Assembly: GCA_963677185.1 (NCBI GenBank) | Contig: OY781889.1 | Span: forward strand, 1,054,001-1,118,000 | Reading direction: 5' to 3' | Origin: G963677185 sp963677185 | GTDB taxonomy: Bacteria > Bacillota > Syntrophomonadia > Syntrophomonadales > Syntrophomonadaceae | DNA: 64,000 nt | In this document: positions 9,192-17,925 of the stretch, in pieces | How positions within the stretch are numbered: the stretch's first letter is position 1 | How the letters are laid out: each line of letters opens with the position of its first letter | Translations under genes and position numbers: made by a program | Notes under the pieces: model-generated | What the model was told of the DNA's origin: nothing | Seen by the model: only the letters and a program-made list of their open reading frames with translations | Databases searched by the model: none

Positions 9192-11282
9192 TTGCAGGTA
9201 AAAGACTTCATGTCGACATTGCTATATTCGTTGACGCCAGTGGATACAATTGGAACAGCCGCGGCTCTGTTTGTGGACAAGGGGATCGATGGAATTCCAG
9301 TGGTTGAAAACGGCGAGCTGGTAGGCCTGTTCACCAAAACACATTTGATCAGAGCCATCCATAATGGCTGGAAGCTCGATACCCCTATTAATTACTTCAT
9401 GAGTTCAAATGTTAGAACCATCGAGCCTGAAGCGGACATTCTCGATCCTCGCATAACGTCTGCGGGCCGATATCCCGTGGTTGCAGAAAACAAAATGGTC
9501 GGTTTCCTCACGAAATCGGACATAATGCAGGCTTTGCATGAGATAATCGGTTCCATATCCAGCCGCTACGAGACCATTATTCATTCCGCATACAATCCCA
9601 TCGTTACCGTTGACTGCAACGGGATCATCGACATGTGGAACCAGGCGGCTGAAAGAGTTACTAAAATTAAGGCCCGGGATGTTCTTCAGCACCATATAAA
9701 CGAAATAGTTCCCGAAAGCAGGCTAATGGAAATCATCGCCACCGGTAAAACCGAATATGGTATAAAAATCAACGTGGCCGGGGTAACATTGATTACCAAC
9801 CGGGCTCCGATTATCAAGGAAGGCAAGATTTCCGGTGCAGTAGCCATTCTCTATGACATAACCGAGCTGGAAAAAATATCCAAGGAATTGGTCAGCGTTA
9901 AAACCCTTAACCGGGAATTGGACGCGATTATTGAGTCTTCTTTTGACGGTCTGTATATTACCGACGGCGACGGCTATACATTGCGCATCAACAAGGCTGT
10001 AGAACGGATAACAGGCATCGGAGAAGATCAGCTGGTGGGCAAGCACATGCAGGAGATAGTGGATGAGGGTATCCTTTCTCGTTCCGCCTCACTGATGGTA
10101 ATGGATAAGAAAGAAGCGGTTACTACCCTGCTGGTCACTGTGAAAGGCCAGACCCTGCTGGTCAGCGCCTCGCCTGTTTTTGACGACGATGGCAACATTT
10201 ACCGCATAGTAACCAATGTCCGCGATGTCAGCGAATTGAATATGCTCAAGCAAAAGATCGAACAGCTGGAAGGCATCAAGGAGCATTTTGAGCTTCAGCT
10301 CGAGCAGATGAAGCTTCGTCTATCAGGGCACCTGGTTTACAAGAATCATGAAATGGAAAACCTGGTATACCAGGCCATGAAAGTGGCGGAATTCGATTCA
10401 ACTATACTAATAACGGGAGAATCAGGAGTGGGCAAAGAGCTCGTGGCTGAGATCATTCATCGCAACAGCGTTCGCCGCAGCGGGCCTTATGTTAAGCTGA
10501 ACTGTGCGGCTATTCCGGAAAGCCTGCTGGAATCTGAACTGTTCGGCTATGACAGCGGTGCGTTCACCGGCGCTAAAAAAGAAGGCAAGCCTGGATTGTT
10601 TGAATTAGCTGATGATGGGACCTTGCTGCTGGATGAGATAGGAGAAATTCCCCTTCACCTACAGGCTAAACTCCTTAGAGCCCTGCAGGAGAAGGAGATC
10701 ATGCGGGTAGGGGGCACCCGGCCAATAAAAATAAATGTAAGGATCATTGCGGCAACCAACCGTGACCTTGAAGCTATGGTAAAGAAGGATGAATTCCGCG
10801 AAGACTTGTTTTATCGTCTTAACGTTGTTCCCCTCCATGTACCCGCGTTGAGGGAGAGAAAGGATGATATTCCCGTTCTCATCCATCATTTTCTGGACAT
10901 CTTCAATCAGCGTTACAACCTGAATAAATCCATATCACCCGCTCTTATCAGCATCCTGATCGACTACGAGTGGCCGGGAAATATCCGGCAGCTGGAAAAC
11001 CTGGTTGAACGACTGATTGTGACATCCAGCACCGAAATAGTTGAACCAGAACATTTACCACCTCATATTCTACAGCCCCGATTGGCTGGGGGACCGAAGC
11101 AGGCAATAATTCTAAACCAAATCCTGCCTTTAAAGGAAGCTGTAGAATACCTTGAGAAAGCCCTCTTAAAAAAGAGCCTTGCCGCCTGCAAATCCCAGAA
11201 CGAAGCTGCGGAATTGCTGCAAGTTGATCCTGCGACCATCAGCCGCAAGGCTCGAAAATATGGTTTATCTCTAAATGGCTGA
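9192..11282 (+). CDS. Sigma-54-dependent transcriptional activator with CBS pair and two PAS domains
   Basis: 696 aa from TTG 9192 behind GGGGG. Two CBS motifs cover about residues 1-116 (IDGIPVVENGELVGLFTK; RYPVVAENKMVGFLTKSD). PAS domains follow near 118-230 and 235-345, then a short coiled segment. The AAA+ core has Walker A GESGVGKE (409-416), the sigma-54-contact loop GAFTGA (456-461), Walker B LLLDEIGE and the arginine-finger region. A C-terminal Fis-type helix-turn-helix is present (NEAAELLQVDPATISRKARKYG). CBS pairs often bind adenine nucleotides, so an energy-status input is possible. The gene converges on two CoA-transferase genes that carry sigma-54-like promoters and palindromic upstream sites, so it is their likely activator (inference). 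No terminator is visible in the 8 bases to the next gene. Confidence 0.93.
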   Translation: MQVKDFMSTLLYSLTPVDTIGTAAALFVDKGIDGIPVVENGELVGLFTKTHLIRAIHNGWKLDTPINYFMSSNVRTIEPEADILDPRITSAGRYPVVAENKMVGFLTKSDIMQALHEIIGSISSRYETIIHSAYNPIVTVDCNGIIDMWNQAAERVTKIKARDVLQHHINEIVPESRLMEIIATGKTEYGIKINVAGVTLITNRAPIIKEGKISGAVAILYDITELEKISKELVSVKTLNRELDAIIESSFDGLYITDGDGYTLRINKAVERITGIGEDQLVGKHMQEIVDEGILSRSASLMVMDKKEAVTTLLVTVKGQTLLVSASPVFDDDGNIYRIVTNVRDVSELNMLKQKIEQLEGIKEHFELQLEQMKLRLSGHLVYKNHEMENLVYQAMKVAEFDSTILITGESGVGKELVAEIIHRNSVRRSGPYVKLNCAAIPESLLESELFGYDSGAFTGAKKEGKPGLFELADDGTLLLDEIGEIPLHLQAKLLRALQEKEIMRVGGTRPIKINVRIIAATNRDLEAMVKKDEFREDLFYRLNVVPLHVPALRERKDDIPVLIHHFLDIFNQRYNLNKSISPALISILIDYEWPGNIRQLENLVERLIVTSSTEIVEPEHLPPHILQPRLAGGPKQAIILNQILPLKEAVEYLEKALLKKSLAACKSQNEAAELLQVDPATISRKARKYGLSLNG

Positions 11283-11290
11283 TCAGGATT

Positions 11291-12646
11291 CTAGCAATCG
11301 GCTGTTTTATTGGTCCGATTCCAGATTCTCATTTTCTCTGCATCCTTAATCAGTCCGTCTCTAAATTGCGGATGAGCGATTCCAATAAGGGATTCTGCTC
11401 TCTGCCAGGTTGTTTTACCCTTCATGCAGGTAATTCCATATTCAGTAACTACATAATGTACGATTGAACGGGGTACGGTGACAATTGTGCCGCCGGACAG
11501 TGTTGGCCGGATGCGCGAGACTTCGGTGCCATCTTTCATGGTCTTGGTTGCAGACATGCAGATGAAACCTTTGCCGCCCTTGGATTTGAAGGCGCCGGAT
11601 ATGAAGTCAAGCTGGCCTCCGGTTCCGGATATCTGACGGAAACTGCTGGATTCTGAAGCCACCTGGCTGAATAGGTCGATTTCCAGGCAGTTGTTAATAG
11701 CAAAAACCTTGTCGTTTTTCGCAATTTTATAAGGATCATTGGTGTAGTTAACTGGATAACTCAAGCATCCTGGATTATTGTCGAGGAAGTCATATAGTTT
11801 CTTGGAGCCCATTGCAAATGTATAAACCATTTTGCCCTTGTCGAGTTGTTTCATCTTACCGGTAATGCGGCCCGATTCGTACATGTCGACATATGAATCG
11901 ACCATCATTTCGGTGTGGACACCCACGTCCTTCAGGTCAGATGCGGCAATCATCATGCCAACTGCATTGGGCATGGCGCCAATTCCCAGTTGTAAACATA
12001 TTCCGTCTTCGGCCTCTTCCATGACAATTGAGGCAATTTTCTTGTCAACGTCCGAAATGGCTGGAGCGGGGATGCTCAACAAAGGAGGATTGTCAGAGCT
12101 TTCTACTACAATATCAACATCGCTGATATGGATAGACTCGTCATATGCGCCCAGGCAGCGCGGTACAGAAGAATTGACTTCAACGATTACCTTTTTGGCA
12201 GTGCGCACGGTAGTGGCGGAAACCGAATTGGAAGTGCCCAGGTTGAAATAGCCGTTAGGATCCATGGGGCCTACCAGAACAAATGCCACATCAATGTCTA
12301 TATAGTTTTCCCACAAAGGCTGGGCTTCATGATAAGTTAGCGAAACGTAGTTGCACAGGTCGTTGCCGTGCAGAGCCCGTGAAAATCCGGAAAAATGCCA
12401 GTCGTTAAATAAAAAATGCTTGCGAGTGGGGTCGGTTTTAACAACCTCGGGAACCATCGTTGTACATACTGAACGGATCTTTATATCTTCAAGCTCTTCC
12501 TTGCGCCGTGCCAGTGCAGCGTCCAAATCCTTGGCCTGCATAACGAATTCCCCGTAAGCCACCCAGTCACCCGATTTTACGATTTTCACTGCATCGTCTG
12601 CGGATTTAAGTTTTGCTTGATAGTCACGGATGTACTTCTCGGACAT
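11291..12646 (-). CDS. Butyryl-CoA:acetate / 4-hydroxybutyrate-type CoA-transferase (first copy)
   Basis: 451 aa from ATG 12646 behind AGGAGGG. It belongs to the acetyl-CoA hydrolase/transferase family, which moves CoA between acyl-CoA and a carboxylate through a glutamyl-CoA intermediate. The likely catalytic Glu is E246 in GVHTEM. The glycine-rich CoA-binding pieces LQLGIGAMPNAV and ISGTGGQLDFISGA are present, and the C-terminal TEYGITCMKGKTTWQRAESLI is typical. In butyrate-oxidising or butyrate-forming anaerobes such enzymes activate or release butyrate with acetate; the exact acyl group cannot be told from sequence. A close paralogue lies upstream. A sigma-54-type promoter lies at 12705-12720 with palindromes further upstream. 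Confidence 0.88.
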   Translation of the reverse strand: MSEKYIRDYQAKLKSADDAVKIVKSGDWVAYGEFVMQAKDLDAALARRKEELEDIKIRSVCTTMVPEVVKTDPTRKHFLFNDWHFSGFSRALHGNDLCNYVSLTYHEAQPLWENYIDIDVAFVLVGPMDPNGYFNLGTSNSVSATTVRTAKKVIVEVNSSVPRCLGAYDESIHISDVDIVVESSDNPPLLSIPAPAISDVDKKIASIVMEEAEDGICLQLGIGAMPNAVGMMIAASDLKDVGVHTEMMVDSYVDMYESGRITGKMKQLDKGKMVYTFAMGSKKLYDFLDNNPGCLSYPVNYTNDPYKIAKNDKVFAINNCLEIDLFSQVASESSSFRQISGTGGQLDFISGAFKSKGGKGFICMSATKTMKDGTEVSRIRPTLSGGTIVTVPRSIVHYVVTEYGITCMKGKTTWQRAESLIGIAHPQFRDGLIKDAEKMRIWNRTNKTADC

Positions 12647-12704
12647 TCAATAAACCCTCCTGATGTGAATAGTGTACAAAATAAAAACAATTACAAATAT
12701 TCAG

Positions 12705-12720
12705 TGCAAGCTTCATGCCA
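12705..12720 (-). promoter_or_regulatory. Sigma-54 (-24/-12) promoter of the first CoA-transferase gene
   Basis: On the minus strand it reads TGGCATGAAGCTTGCA, one mismatch from the sigma-54 consensus TGGCACG-N4-TTGCW, with exactly 10 bases between GG and GC. Transcription would start near 12694, about 48 bases before the ATG. Three TTGC-N6-GCAA palindromes lie 166-256 bases upstream. Confidence 0.85.
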
Positions 12721-12885
12721 AAGATGACTATGTACCATTTATCACCACCGATGCATAATGATAGAAGCCTCTGGAATGTCGTCAAATGGAGATATCTCCA
12801 AACAAATAATTAAACATTGGGAATATTCAGATAATACTTAAAAGAACCTTCAGACAGGAAAAGCGAGAGATTTGAAGCAGGCGTC

Positions 12886-12976
12886 TTGCATTTGCGCAAT
12901 ATGCCCTTGCGATAATGCAATAGACCTGGTAAGGATATATTACAGGCGTGACCGCAGCATCATTGCGAAATTGCAA
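12886..12976. promoter_or_regulatory. Three TTGC-N6-GCAA palindromes, candidate activator-binding sites (upstream activating sequences)
   Basis: Exact matches to TTGC-N6-GCAA lie at 12886-12899, 12907-12920 and 12963-12976. The first two centres are 21 bases apart, two helical turns, so they would be bound on the same face of the DNA; the third is 56 bases further. Their position upstream of a -24/-12 element is where sigma-54 activators bind. Which protein binds them is inferred. Confidence 0.72.
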
Positions 12977-13070
12977 TTAAGTACAAATCCCCTTCCATTT
13001 TTGGTGCCGGCATGAACCGGCGGCCATCGAAGGAGATGAGGGTTTATACCGGGGATGTTGTTCGGTTTGG

Positions 13071-14420
13071 TTAGGCCGTTTTATTGCTTCGGGTCCATAT
13101 CTTCATCTTTTCGGCTTCCTTGATTAACTCATCGCGGAATTTCGGGTGGGCAATATTTATAATAGAGTCGGCCCGCTGCCAGGTGGTCTTGCCCTTCATG
13201 CAGGTAATGCCGTATTCGGTTACGACATAGTGCACCAGAGAGCGAGGTACGGTTACAATCGTTCCTGGACTAAGCGTGGGACGAATGCGCGAGCATTCGC
13301 TGCCATCTTTCATGGTTTTGGTGGAAGACAGGCAGATGAAGCCTTTTCCGCCTTTGGACTTAAAGGCGCCGGATATGAAATCAAGCTGACCTCCAGTTCC
13401 GGAAATATGGCGGTAGCTGCTTGATTCTGATGCAACCTGGCTGAATAAGTCCACTTCAATAGCGTTGTTGATAGCGAAGACCTTGTCATTAAGGGCAATA
13501 TTTCCAGGATCATTGGTGTAATTTACTGGATAGCTCAAACAGCATGGATTATTGTGCATAAAATCATAGAGCTTTTTTGAACCCATGGCAAAAGTGTACA
13601 CCATTTTGCCATGATCTATTTGTTTGCGCTTGCCAGTGATGCGCCCTGATTCGTACATGTCAACATATGCATCCACCATCATTTCGGTATGGACCCCGAC
13701 ATCCTTCAAGTTAGATTCGGCGATCATCATGCCAACGGCATTGGGCATTGCCCCTATTCCTAATTGCAGGCACAGTCCGTCTTCAGCTTCTTCCATGATA
13801 ATGGACGCAATTTTCCGATCTACATCGGTTATTAACGGCGCCGGGAGGCTTAACAGCGGTGGATTATTCTGGCTTTCAACCACATAATCCACATCACTTA
13901 TATGAATTGACTCGTGGTATGCGCCCAGACAATGAGGTATTGAAGTATTGACCTCGATAATCACCTTTTTCGCCTTTTCCATGACTGAATAGGTAATGGA
14001 ATTGGAAGTGCCCAGATTAAAGAAGCCGTTGGGATCCATGGGACCGGTCAAAATAAACGCTACGTCTATGTCGGTGTGTTTTTCGATTAATGCCGGACCT
14101 TCATGATAGGTTAACGGAATATAATTGCACAGGTTATTGCCGTGGATAGCCCGCGAAAAGCCTGAAAAATGCCAGTCATTGAATAGAAAATGCCGGCGGG
14201 TAGGGTCGGCTTTCACTACTTCGGGAACGGTGGTGGTACAAACCGCACGGATTTTCACATCTTCAAGCTCGTCCTTGCGCTTGGCCAGTGCAGCGTCCAG
14301 GTCTATAGCCTGCATGACAAACTCTCCGTACTCGACCCAATCCCCGGGTTTCACGATTTTGACAGCTTCATCAGCGGTTCTCAGCTTTTCCTTGTAATCC
14401 CGGATATCCCTTTCTGACAT
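13071..14420 (-). CDS. Butyryl-CoA:acetate / 4-hydroxybutyrate-type CoA-transferase (second copy)
   Basis: 449 aa from ATG 14420; the nearest site upstream is GAGGAGT. It is a close paralogue of the 11291-12646 gene over its whole length, with the same catalytic GVHTEM segment, LQLGIGAMPNAVGMMIAESN, ISGTGGQLDFISGA and C-terminal TEYGITCMKGKTTWQRAD. The two differ most at residues around 100-160 and 180-200, which may lie near the acyl pocket (inference), so substrate range could differ. It has its own upstream region with a -24/-12-like element and two TTGC-N6-GCAA palindromes. The two genes are therefore probably transcribed separately but under the same activator. Confidence 0.88.
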   Translation of the reverse strand: MSERDIRDYKEKLRTADEAVKIVKPGDWVEYGEFVMQAIDLDAALAKRKDELEDVKIRAVCTTTVPEVVKADPTRRHFLFNDWHFSGFSRAIHGNNLCNYIPLTYHEGPALIEKHTDIDVAFILTGPMDPNGFFNLGTSNSITYSVMEKAKKVIIEVNTSIPHCLGAYHESIHISDVDYVVESQNNPPLLSLPAPLITDVDRKIASIIMEEAEDGLCLQLGIGAMPNAVGMMIAESNLKDVGVHTEMMVDAYVDMYESGRITGKRKQIDHGKMVYTFAMGSKKLYDFMHNNPCCLSYPVNYTNDPGNIALNDKVFAINNAIEVDLFSQVASESSSYRHISGTGGQLDFISGAFKSKGGKGFICLSSTKTMKDGSECSRIRPTLSPGTIVTVPRSLVHYVVTEYGITCMKGKTTWQRADSIINIAHPKFRDELIKEAEKMKIWTRSNKTA

Positions 14421-14483
14421 GTTTCAGCACTCCTCGCAATCAGTATCGGCAATAAATCTGAATATTAAGACATTAATATTTTA

Positions 14484-14499
14484 CGCAATATATATGCTT
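14484..14499 (-). promoter_or_regulatory. Possible divergent sigma-54-like promoter of the second CoA-transferase gene
   Basis: On the minus strand it reads AAGCATATATATTGCG. It shares GCAT...TTGC at the same spacing as the promoter of the paralogue, but the first G of the -24 GG is A. It lies 64 bases before the start codon (59 for the paralogue). The weak -24 element lowers confidence. Confidence 0.5.
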
Positions 14500-14659
14500 A
14501 AATGCAATAAAATACCCAGATCAAACAAAATATATCGATAAGTCCTGCCGGAATGGGATATAAGTATTACGAAGTGCATAAGCTGGAATTGGCAGGTTCA
14601 AGAATACTATAATGATGTCAGCCAGTCTAACCGCGGGGTTTCGTATACGGCATGGAACG

Positions 14660-14728
14660 TTGCAACGCTGCAATAATTTCCGGCGATTAGCATCTGATTA
14701 GTAGATTTCTGTTATTGCATAAATGCAA
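14660..14728. promoter_or_regulatory. Two TTGC-N6-GCAA palindromes upstream of the second CoA-transferase gene
   Basis: Exact matches lie at 14660-14673 and 14715-14728, with centres 55 bases apart. The nearer one is 161 bases from the -24/-12-like element, against 166 bases for the paralogue. A degenerate half-matching copy (ATGCTTAAATGCAA) lies at 14494-14507. The sites could also influence the divergent gene at 14860. Confidence 0.7.
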
Positions 14729-14823
14729 TATTGGGGATAAGCAGCTTCTGGATGTTAAATTGAAAGGCATTAATGGTCATCATAAGCACGGAATGGGTTT
14801 TTTCATGGCGTTGAATTTGATAG

Positions 14824-14829
14824 TATAAT
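14824..14829 (+). promoter_or_regulatory. TATAAT -10 element before the ART/HD gene
   Basis: A perfect TATAAT lies 30 bases before the start codon at 14860. No good -35 hexamer is present at 16-18 bases, so this is a weak promoter call. Confidence 0.4.
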
Positions 14830-14859
14830 TGAAACAGCCGGGCTTGGGGAGGGAATAGA

Positions 14860-16221
14860 ATGTCATCAAAAGATCTGGAAAGGTTTATTGAAGTTTATCA
14901 TCTGATTCATTTGAAAGAGATTGAGCTTGATAAAAACCATCCGCAGGATTGTTTATATGAAGAATTGCGCGTGAAGTTGCTGGATGCCGGGCGCAATGTT
15001 GATGATTTCTATTACCGGTATGAAGATAATGGAACTCTGGTTTTTTGTTACTATAAAGGCTTTGTCCTGGTGGAATCCAAATCGCTGGATGAGCAAATGC
15101 TGGCTCGAATAGCCTCGGATGAGGCCGAGTTGAATAAAACCGTGGCCAAACGGAATTTCCGCCGATTCTTTGATCTGGTGGATCCCCGGTTGAAAATTGA
15201 ACTGCTGGTCGAAGTGTTTGATTTTATTCCCGACCCGGACAAATATCCCGTGGTTGAAGAAGTTATCAATTCAGTTCCAGGCGGGTTTGATTTACTTCCT
15301 GATGATTTTATGCAAAATGTTCAACGGTTCAAAGGGGCCAGGCTGGACCGGCCGATTAGCGACGAAAATGACCATGTTTTTGTATATAGAGGCCAGGCAA
15401 CGGGGGCCAAAAAGCTGGATGAAGCGCATTCCTGGACTACCGATGTAAATGTGGCGGTCCGCTATGCCCTGGCAGAAATACGGCCAGGCTGTGTTTATCA
15501 AGCCTCGGTTAATACTTCGGACATAATTGAGTATGTGACTGAAAACCGGGAGAAAGAGGTTCTGGTTGCCCCGGATAAACTCATGAATGTTAAGCTTGTG
15601 CCTATGTATCAACTGGATAGCCTGGTCCCAGAGCTGGAAAAAGCCGGAATTATGAGCCGGTATTCAAGCTGTTCCGGGGCTATTCAGCGAATCTGGTTTG
15701 CCAACCCCGATGGAATACACGCTATTTCCCATACTCGCCGGGTTTTATTCCTGGCCCTCATTATTGCATATTTCGAAGGGCTTAAAGAAAATGACATGAT
15801 TATCCTGGCTGAAGCCGCTATGTATCATGACATCGGCCGCACCACCGATGGTTATGATTCCGTTCACGGAACGGCGAGCCATAAAAAGGCCGTCGACCAG
15901 GGATTGCTTTCTGCCAAGGCCTTTGAGGATATGGAAGTCCTGCGTTTTGTAGTCGAAAACCATTCCGCTCCCGATATGGCGGTTTTTAAGGTGCTAAAAC
16001 AATATCATTTCAAGGATAGGGAGCGTGCTATTTATCTTTATCACCTGTTTAAAGATGCCGACGGCCTGGACCGGGTACGCATAAACGATCTGAATCCGGA
16101 TTATCTGAGATCGGCTTTTTCGTTTCGTTTGATATTGATTGCCCACCAGCTTTTTCAAGCCGGTGAGTATGAAAAGCTGGCTGGTTTTTTTTTTGAACCT
16201 GGAGGTAGAGGATGTGTCTGA
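14860..16221 (+). CDS. Predicted ADP-ribosyltransferase-like domain fused to an HD phosphohydrolase domain
   Basis: 453 aa from ATG 14860 behind GGGGAGGG. Residues 1-165 are an unrecognised, charged alpha-helical region. Residues about 172-250 carry the order of motifs of R-S-E ADP-ribosyltransferases: Arg177 in VYRGQ, Ser191-Trp-Thr in HSWTTD, and an E-x-E pair Glu231/Glu233 in NREKEVLV. Residues about 285-445 form an HD domain (GIHAISHTRRVLF, MYHDIGRTTD with His323-Asp324, then FKDADGLDRVR), the fold of metal-dependent phosphohydrolases. The stop overlaps the start of the YceG-like gene by 8 bases, so the two are probably translationally coupled. TelA follows. The ART call is by motif only and substrates are unknown. 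Confidence 0.72.
   Translation: MSSKDLERFIEVYHLIHLKEIELDKNHPQDCLYEELRVKLLDAGRNVDDFYYRYEDNGTLVFCYYKGFVLVESKSLDEQMLARIASDEAELNKTVAKRNFRRFFDLVDPRLKIELLVEVFDFIPDPDKYPVVEEVINSVPGGFDLLPDDFMQNVQRFKGARLDRPISDENDHVFVYRGQATGAKKLDEAHSWTTDVNVAVRYALAEIRPGCVYQASVNTSDIIEYVTENREKEVLVAPDKLMNVKLVPMYQLDSLVPELEKAGIMSRYSSCSGAIQRIWFANPDGIHAISHTRRVLFLALIIAYFEGLKENDMIILAEAAMYHDIGRTTDGYDSVHGTASHKKAVDQGLLSAKAFEDMEVLRFVVENHSAPDMAVFKVLKQYHFKDRERAIYLYHLFKDADGLDRVRINDLNPDYLRSAFSFRLILIAHQLFQAGEYEKLAGFFFEPGGRGCV
16185..16194 (+). repeat. T10 homopolymer near the 3' end of the ART/HD gene
   Basis: Ten consecutive T encode FFF in the ART/HD frame. The next gene's frame is open across the same tract (from 16139), so losing one T or gaining two would fuse the two proteins. 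Confidence 0.9.
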
Positions 16222-17815
16222 ACGGCGGATAAATTTTCTTCCCGGAAAAGCAGCCGATATATATGAAGCAGTAATGGTAAAACCGGAAAATAGAGATTTG
16301 TTTTCCGGTACTGAAGAACGCCTTGATGTGCCGGTTTACCTGGCCTGGATTGTGGGACTGGATGAAGAATCGGCTTATGTTAATCGTGTTTTTGACCTGG
16401 AGCAAAAGCTCAAGTCTGTGAAGGGCAGATATTTAAGGCTGGAAGCCGGGCTGCCCAGAAGCATTCCGGCAGAATGGATGGCTGCTTTCAATGAAAGGTG
16501 GGCAGTAATCGCTCCAATGCGAGCTCCGAAAGCAGCCGATATTTGTGAAATATTCCTGCGTTCAGGGCTGCCCGGCAGCTTCGAAGCTTTGGAACGGGCT
16601 ATGGTTAAGAGTGGGTTGAGCCTGATTCTGGGTGCCTTTATAACCAAAGCGGACAGTAAAGACATTATAAAAAATTTCTTTGCAAAACAGATATACTGGC
16701 TTCAGCTTTTTTTCATCAACCGCCTGGCATTTTTCCGCCCGGGTGAAAACAATTCCAAAGTGCTGTTCTGGGGAGCGGCCAGCCGAGATGAAGCCTATTT
16801 TCTCTGGCTTTTATCAGCCCTGGGCTGTGATGTGCTGTGTTTTGATCCCGGTGGTAAAGGCAAATGGCCAGAGCTGCCGTATATTGAGGACTATTCCTTC
16901 GCAATCCGCCTGCCGCTGCAAGCAGATCTCATTGAATTCCCCAGGAGCCCGCGCGGCAAACAGGAGGAGACTGTTGCTTACCGGGCTCAACAGGAAATAG
17001 ATCAGATGCTCCACAATCCGGAAACCGGGGCTTTCAATCCCTGGCAGCTCGAAGAGTATTTCCCCGCTCCCTTCACTCTTACCACCACGCTGGATGAAAT
17101 GCTGATTCTATGGAGAAGTGAAGCTCGCTTTCGCACCGGGTTTGAAGTACGCGACAGCCTGGTCATGATCCCGTCCATTTTTGCCAAGATTTCTGGCGTT
17201 ACCGCCGACCTGGACGAATATTTGGAAAAGCTTCAGACTTTAGGTGACGAATCTCTTCAGGTCGCTGTTATAAAATCACTTCCCCTGGTAACTTCAATTC
17301 AGGGAGGGGCGGAACCGGATCTGCTGGATCAGAAGGGCTTGTTTATTCAGGAGAAGGTGGTTCGATTGTCGCGCTACCCGTTTGCCCGCCTGCGTCCGGC
17401 CATGCAAAAATTGCTCATTCAGAAAATGAATGAGCTGGCATCGTTATCCGGGTTCATGAATATTGAGAACAACAGCAGGTTCAGGTTCCGCATTCTGAAT
17501 GCCGTTTTAAGCCTGGATCGCAATTTTCAGGATATGCTTCAAAAATTCGACTATCCGTTTCATCTGCCCAAGCTGCTGGTTTTTAACCGGGGCGATCAGG
17601 GATTGAATGAAGATGATGCAATATTGCTGGCTTTTTTCCACTTAATCGGTTTTGATATAGTTATAGTCTGTCCCGGGGGCTATTCTGACCTGGAACAATA
17701 TTTCACCAGCGGGTATTACCAGGTTCACCGGCTTGAAAAGCTCCGCTTCGATCTGCAGGCAGATATTTTGGACAAAAAGCCTCATAAAGGCTTTCTGGAT
17801 TGGCTCCGGCACTGA
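16214..17815 (+). CDS. YceG-like protein of TelA/Ter-associated stress clusters
   Basis: 533 aa from GTG 16214, chosen because GGAGG lies at 16201-16205; the frame is open further upstream. The sequence is built from two similar halves: VLFWGAASRDEAYFLWLLSAL with CDVLCFDPGG, and LLVFNRGDQGLNEDDAILLAF with FDIVIVCPGGYSDLEQYF. This matches my memory of the Bacillus YceG family, a putative component linked to TelA and TerD proteins in tellurite and stress clusters. No biochemical role is established that I can name. The immediate neighbour downstream is a TelA homologue, which supports the assignment. The N-terminal 150 residues are less familiar. Confidence 0.68.
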   Translation: MSERRINFLPGKAADIYEAVMVKPENRDLFSGTEERLDVPVYLAWIVGLDEESAYVNRVFDLEQKLKSVKGRYLRLEAGLPRSIPAEWMAAFNERWAVIAPMRAPKAADICEIFLRSGLPGSFEALERAMVKSGLSLILGAFITKADSKDIIKNFFAKQIYWLQLFFINRLAFFRPGENNSKVLFWGAASRDEAYFLWLLSALGCDVLCFDPGGKGKWPELPYIEDYSFAIRLPLQADLIEFPRSPRGKQEETVAYRAQQEIDQMLHNPETGAFNPWQLEEYFPAPFTLTTTLDEMLILWRSEARFRTGFEVRDSLVMIPSIFAKISGVTADLDEYLEKLQTLGDESLQVAVIKSLPLVTSIQGGAEPDLLDQKGLFIQEKVVRLSRYPFARLRPAMQKLLIQKMNELASLSGFMNIENNSRFRFRILNAVLSLDRNFQDMLQKFDYPFHLPKLLVFNRGDQGLNEDDAILLAFFHLIGFDIVIVCPGGYSDLEQYFTSGYYQVHRLEKLRFDLQADILDKKPHKGFLDWLRH

Positions 17816-17925
17816 TATATTATTGGTTTGAGCACCGGCCCGGCACCTGCCTGAGCCAGGGATATCCTGAACTGGCGCAAGATTATTGAAATATTTTTCA
17901 AGATAATAATAAAGGGGTGGCAGGA

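Noticed and set aside
13000..13030. GCCGG...CCGGC stem as terminator of the second CoA-transferase gene
   Set aside because: On the minus strand the stem is followed by A-rich, not T-rich, sequence.
16139..16213. Upstream extension of the YceG-like gene
   Set aside because: No ribosome binding site supports an earlier start; GGAGG points to GTG 16214. The open frame matters only for the slippage idea.
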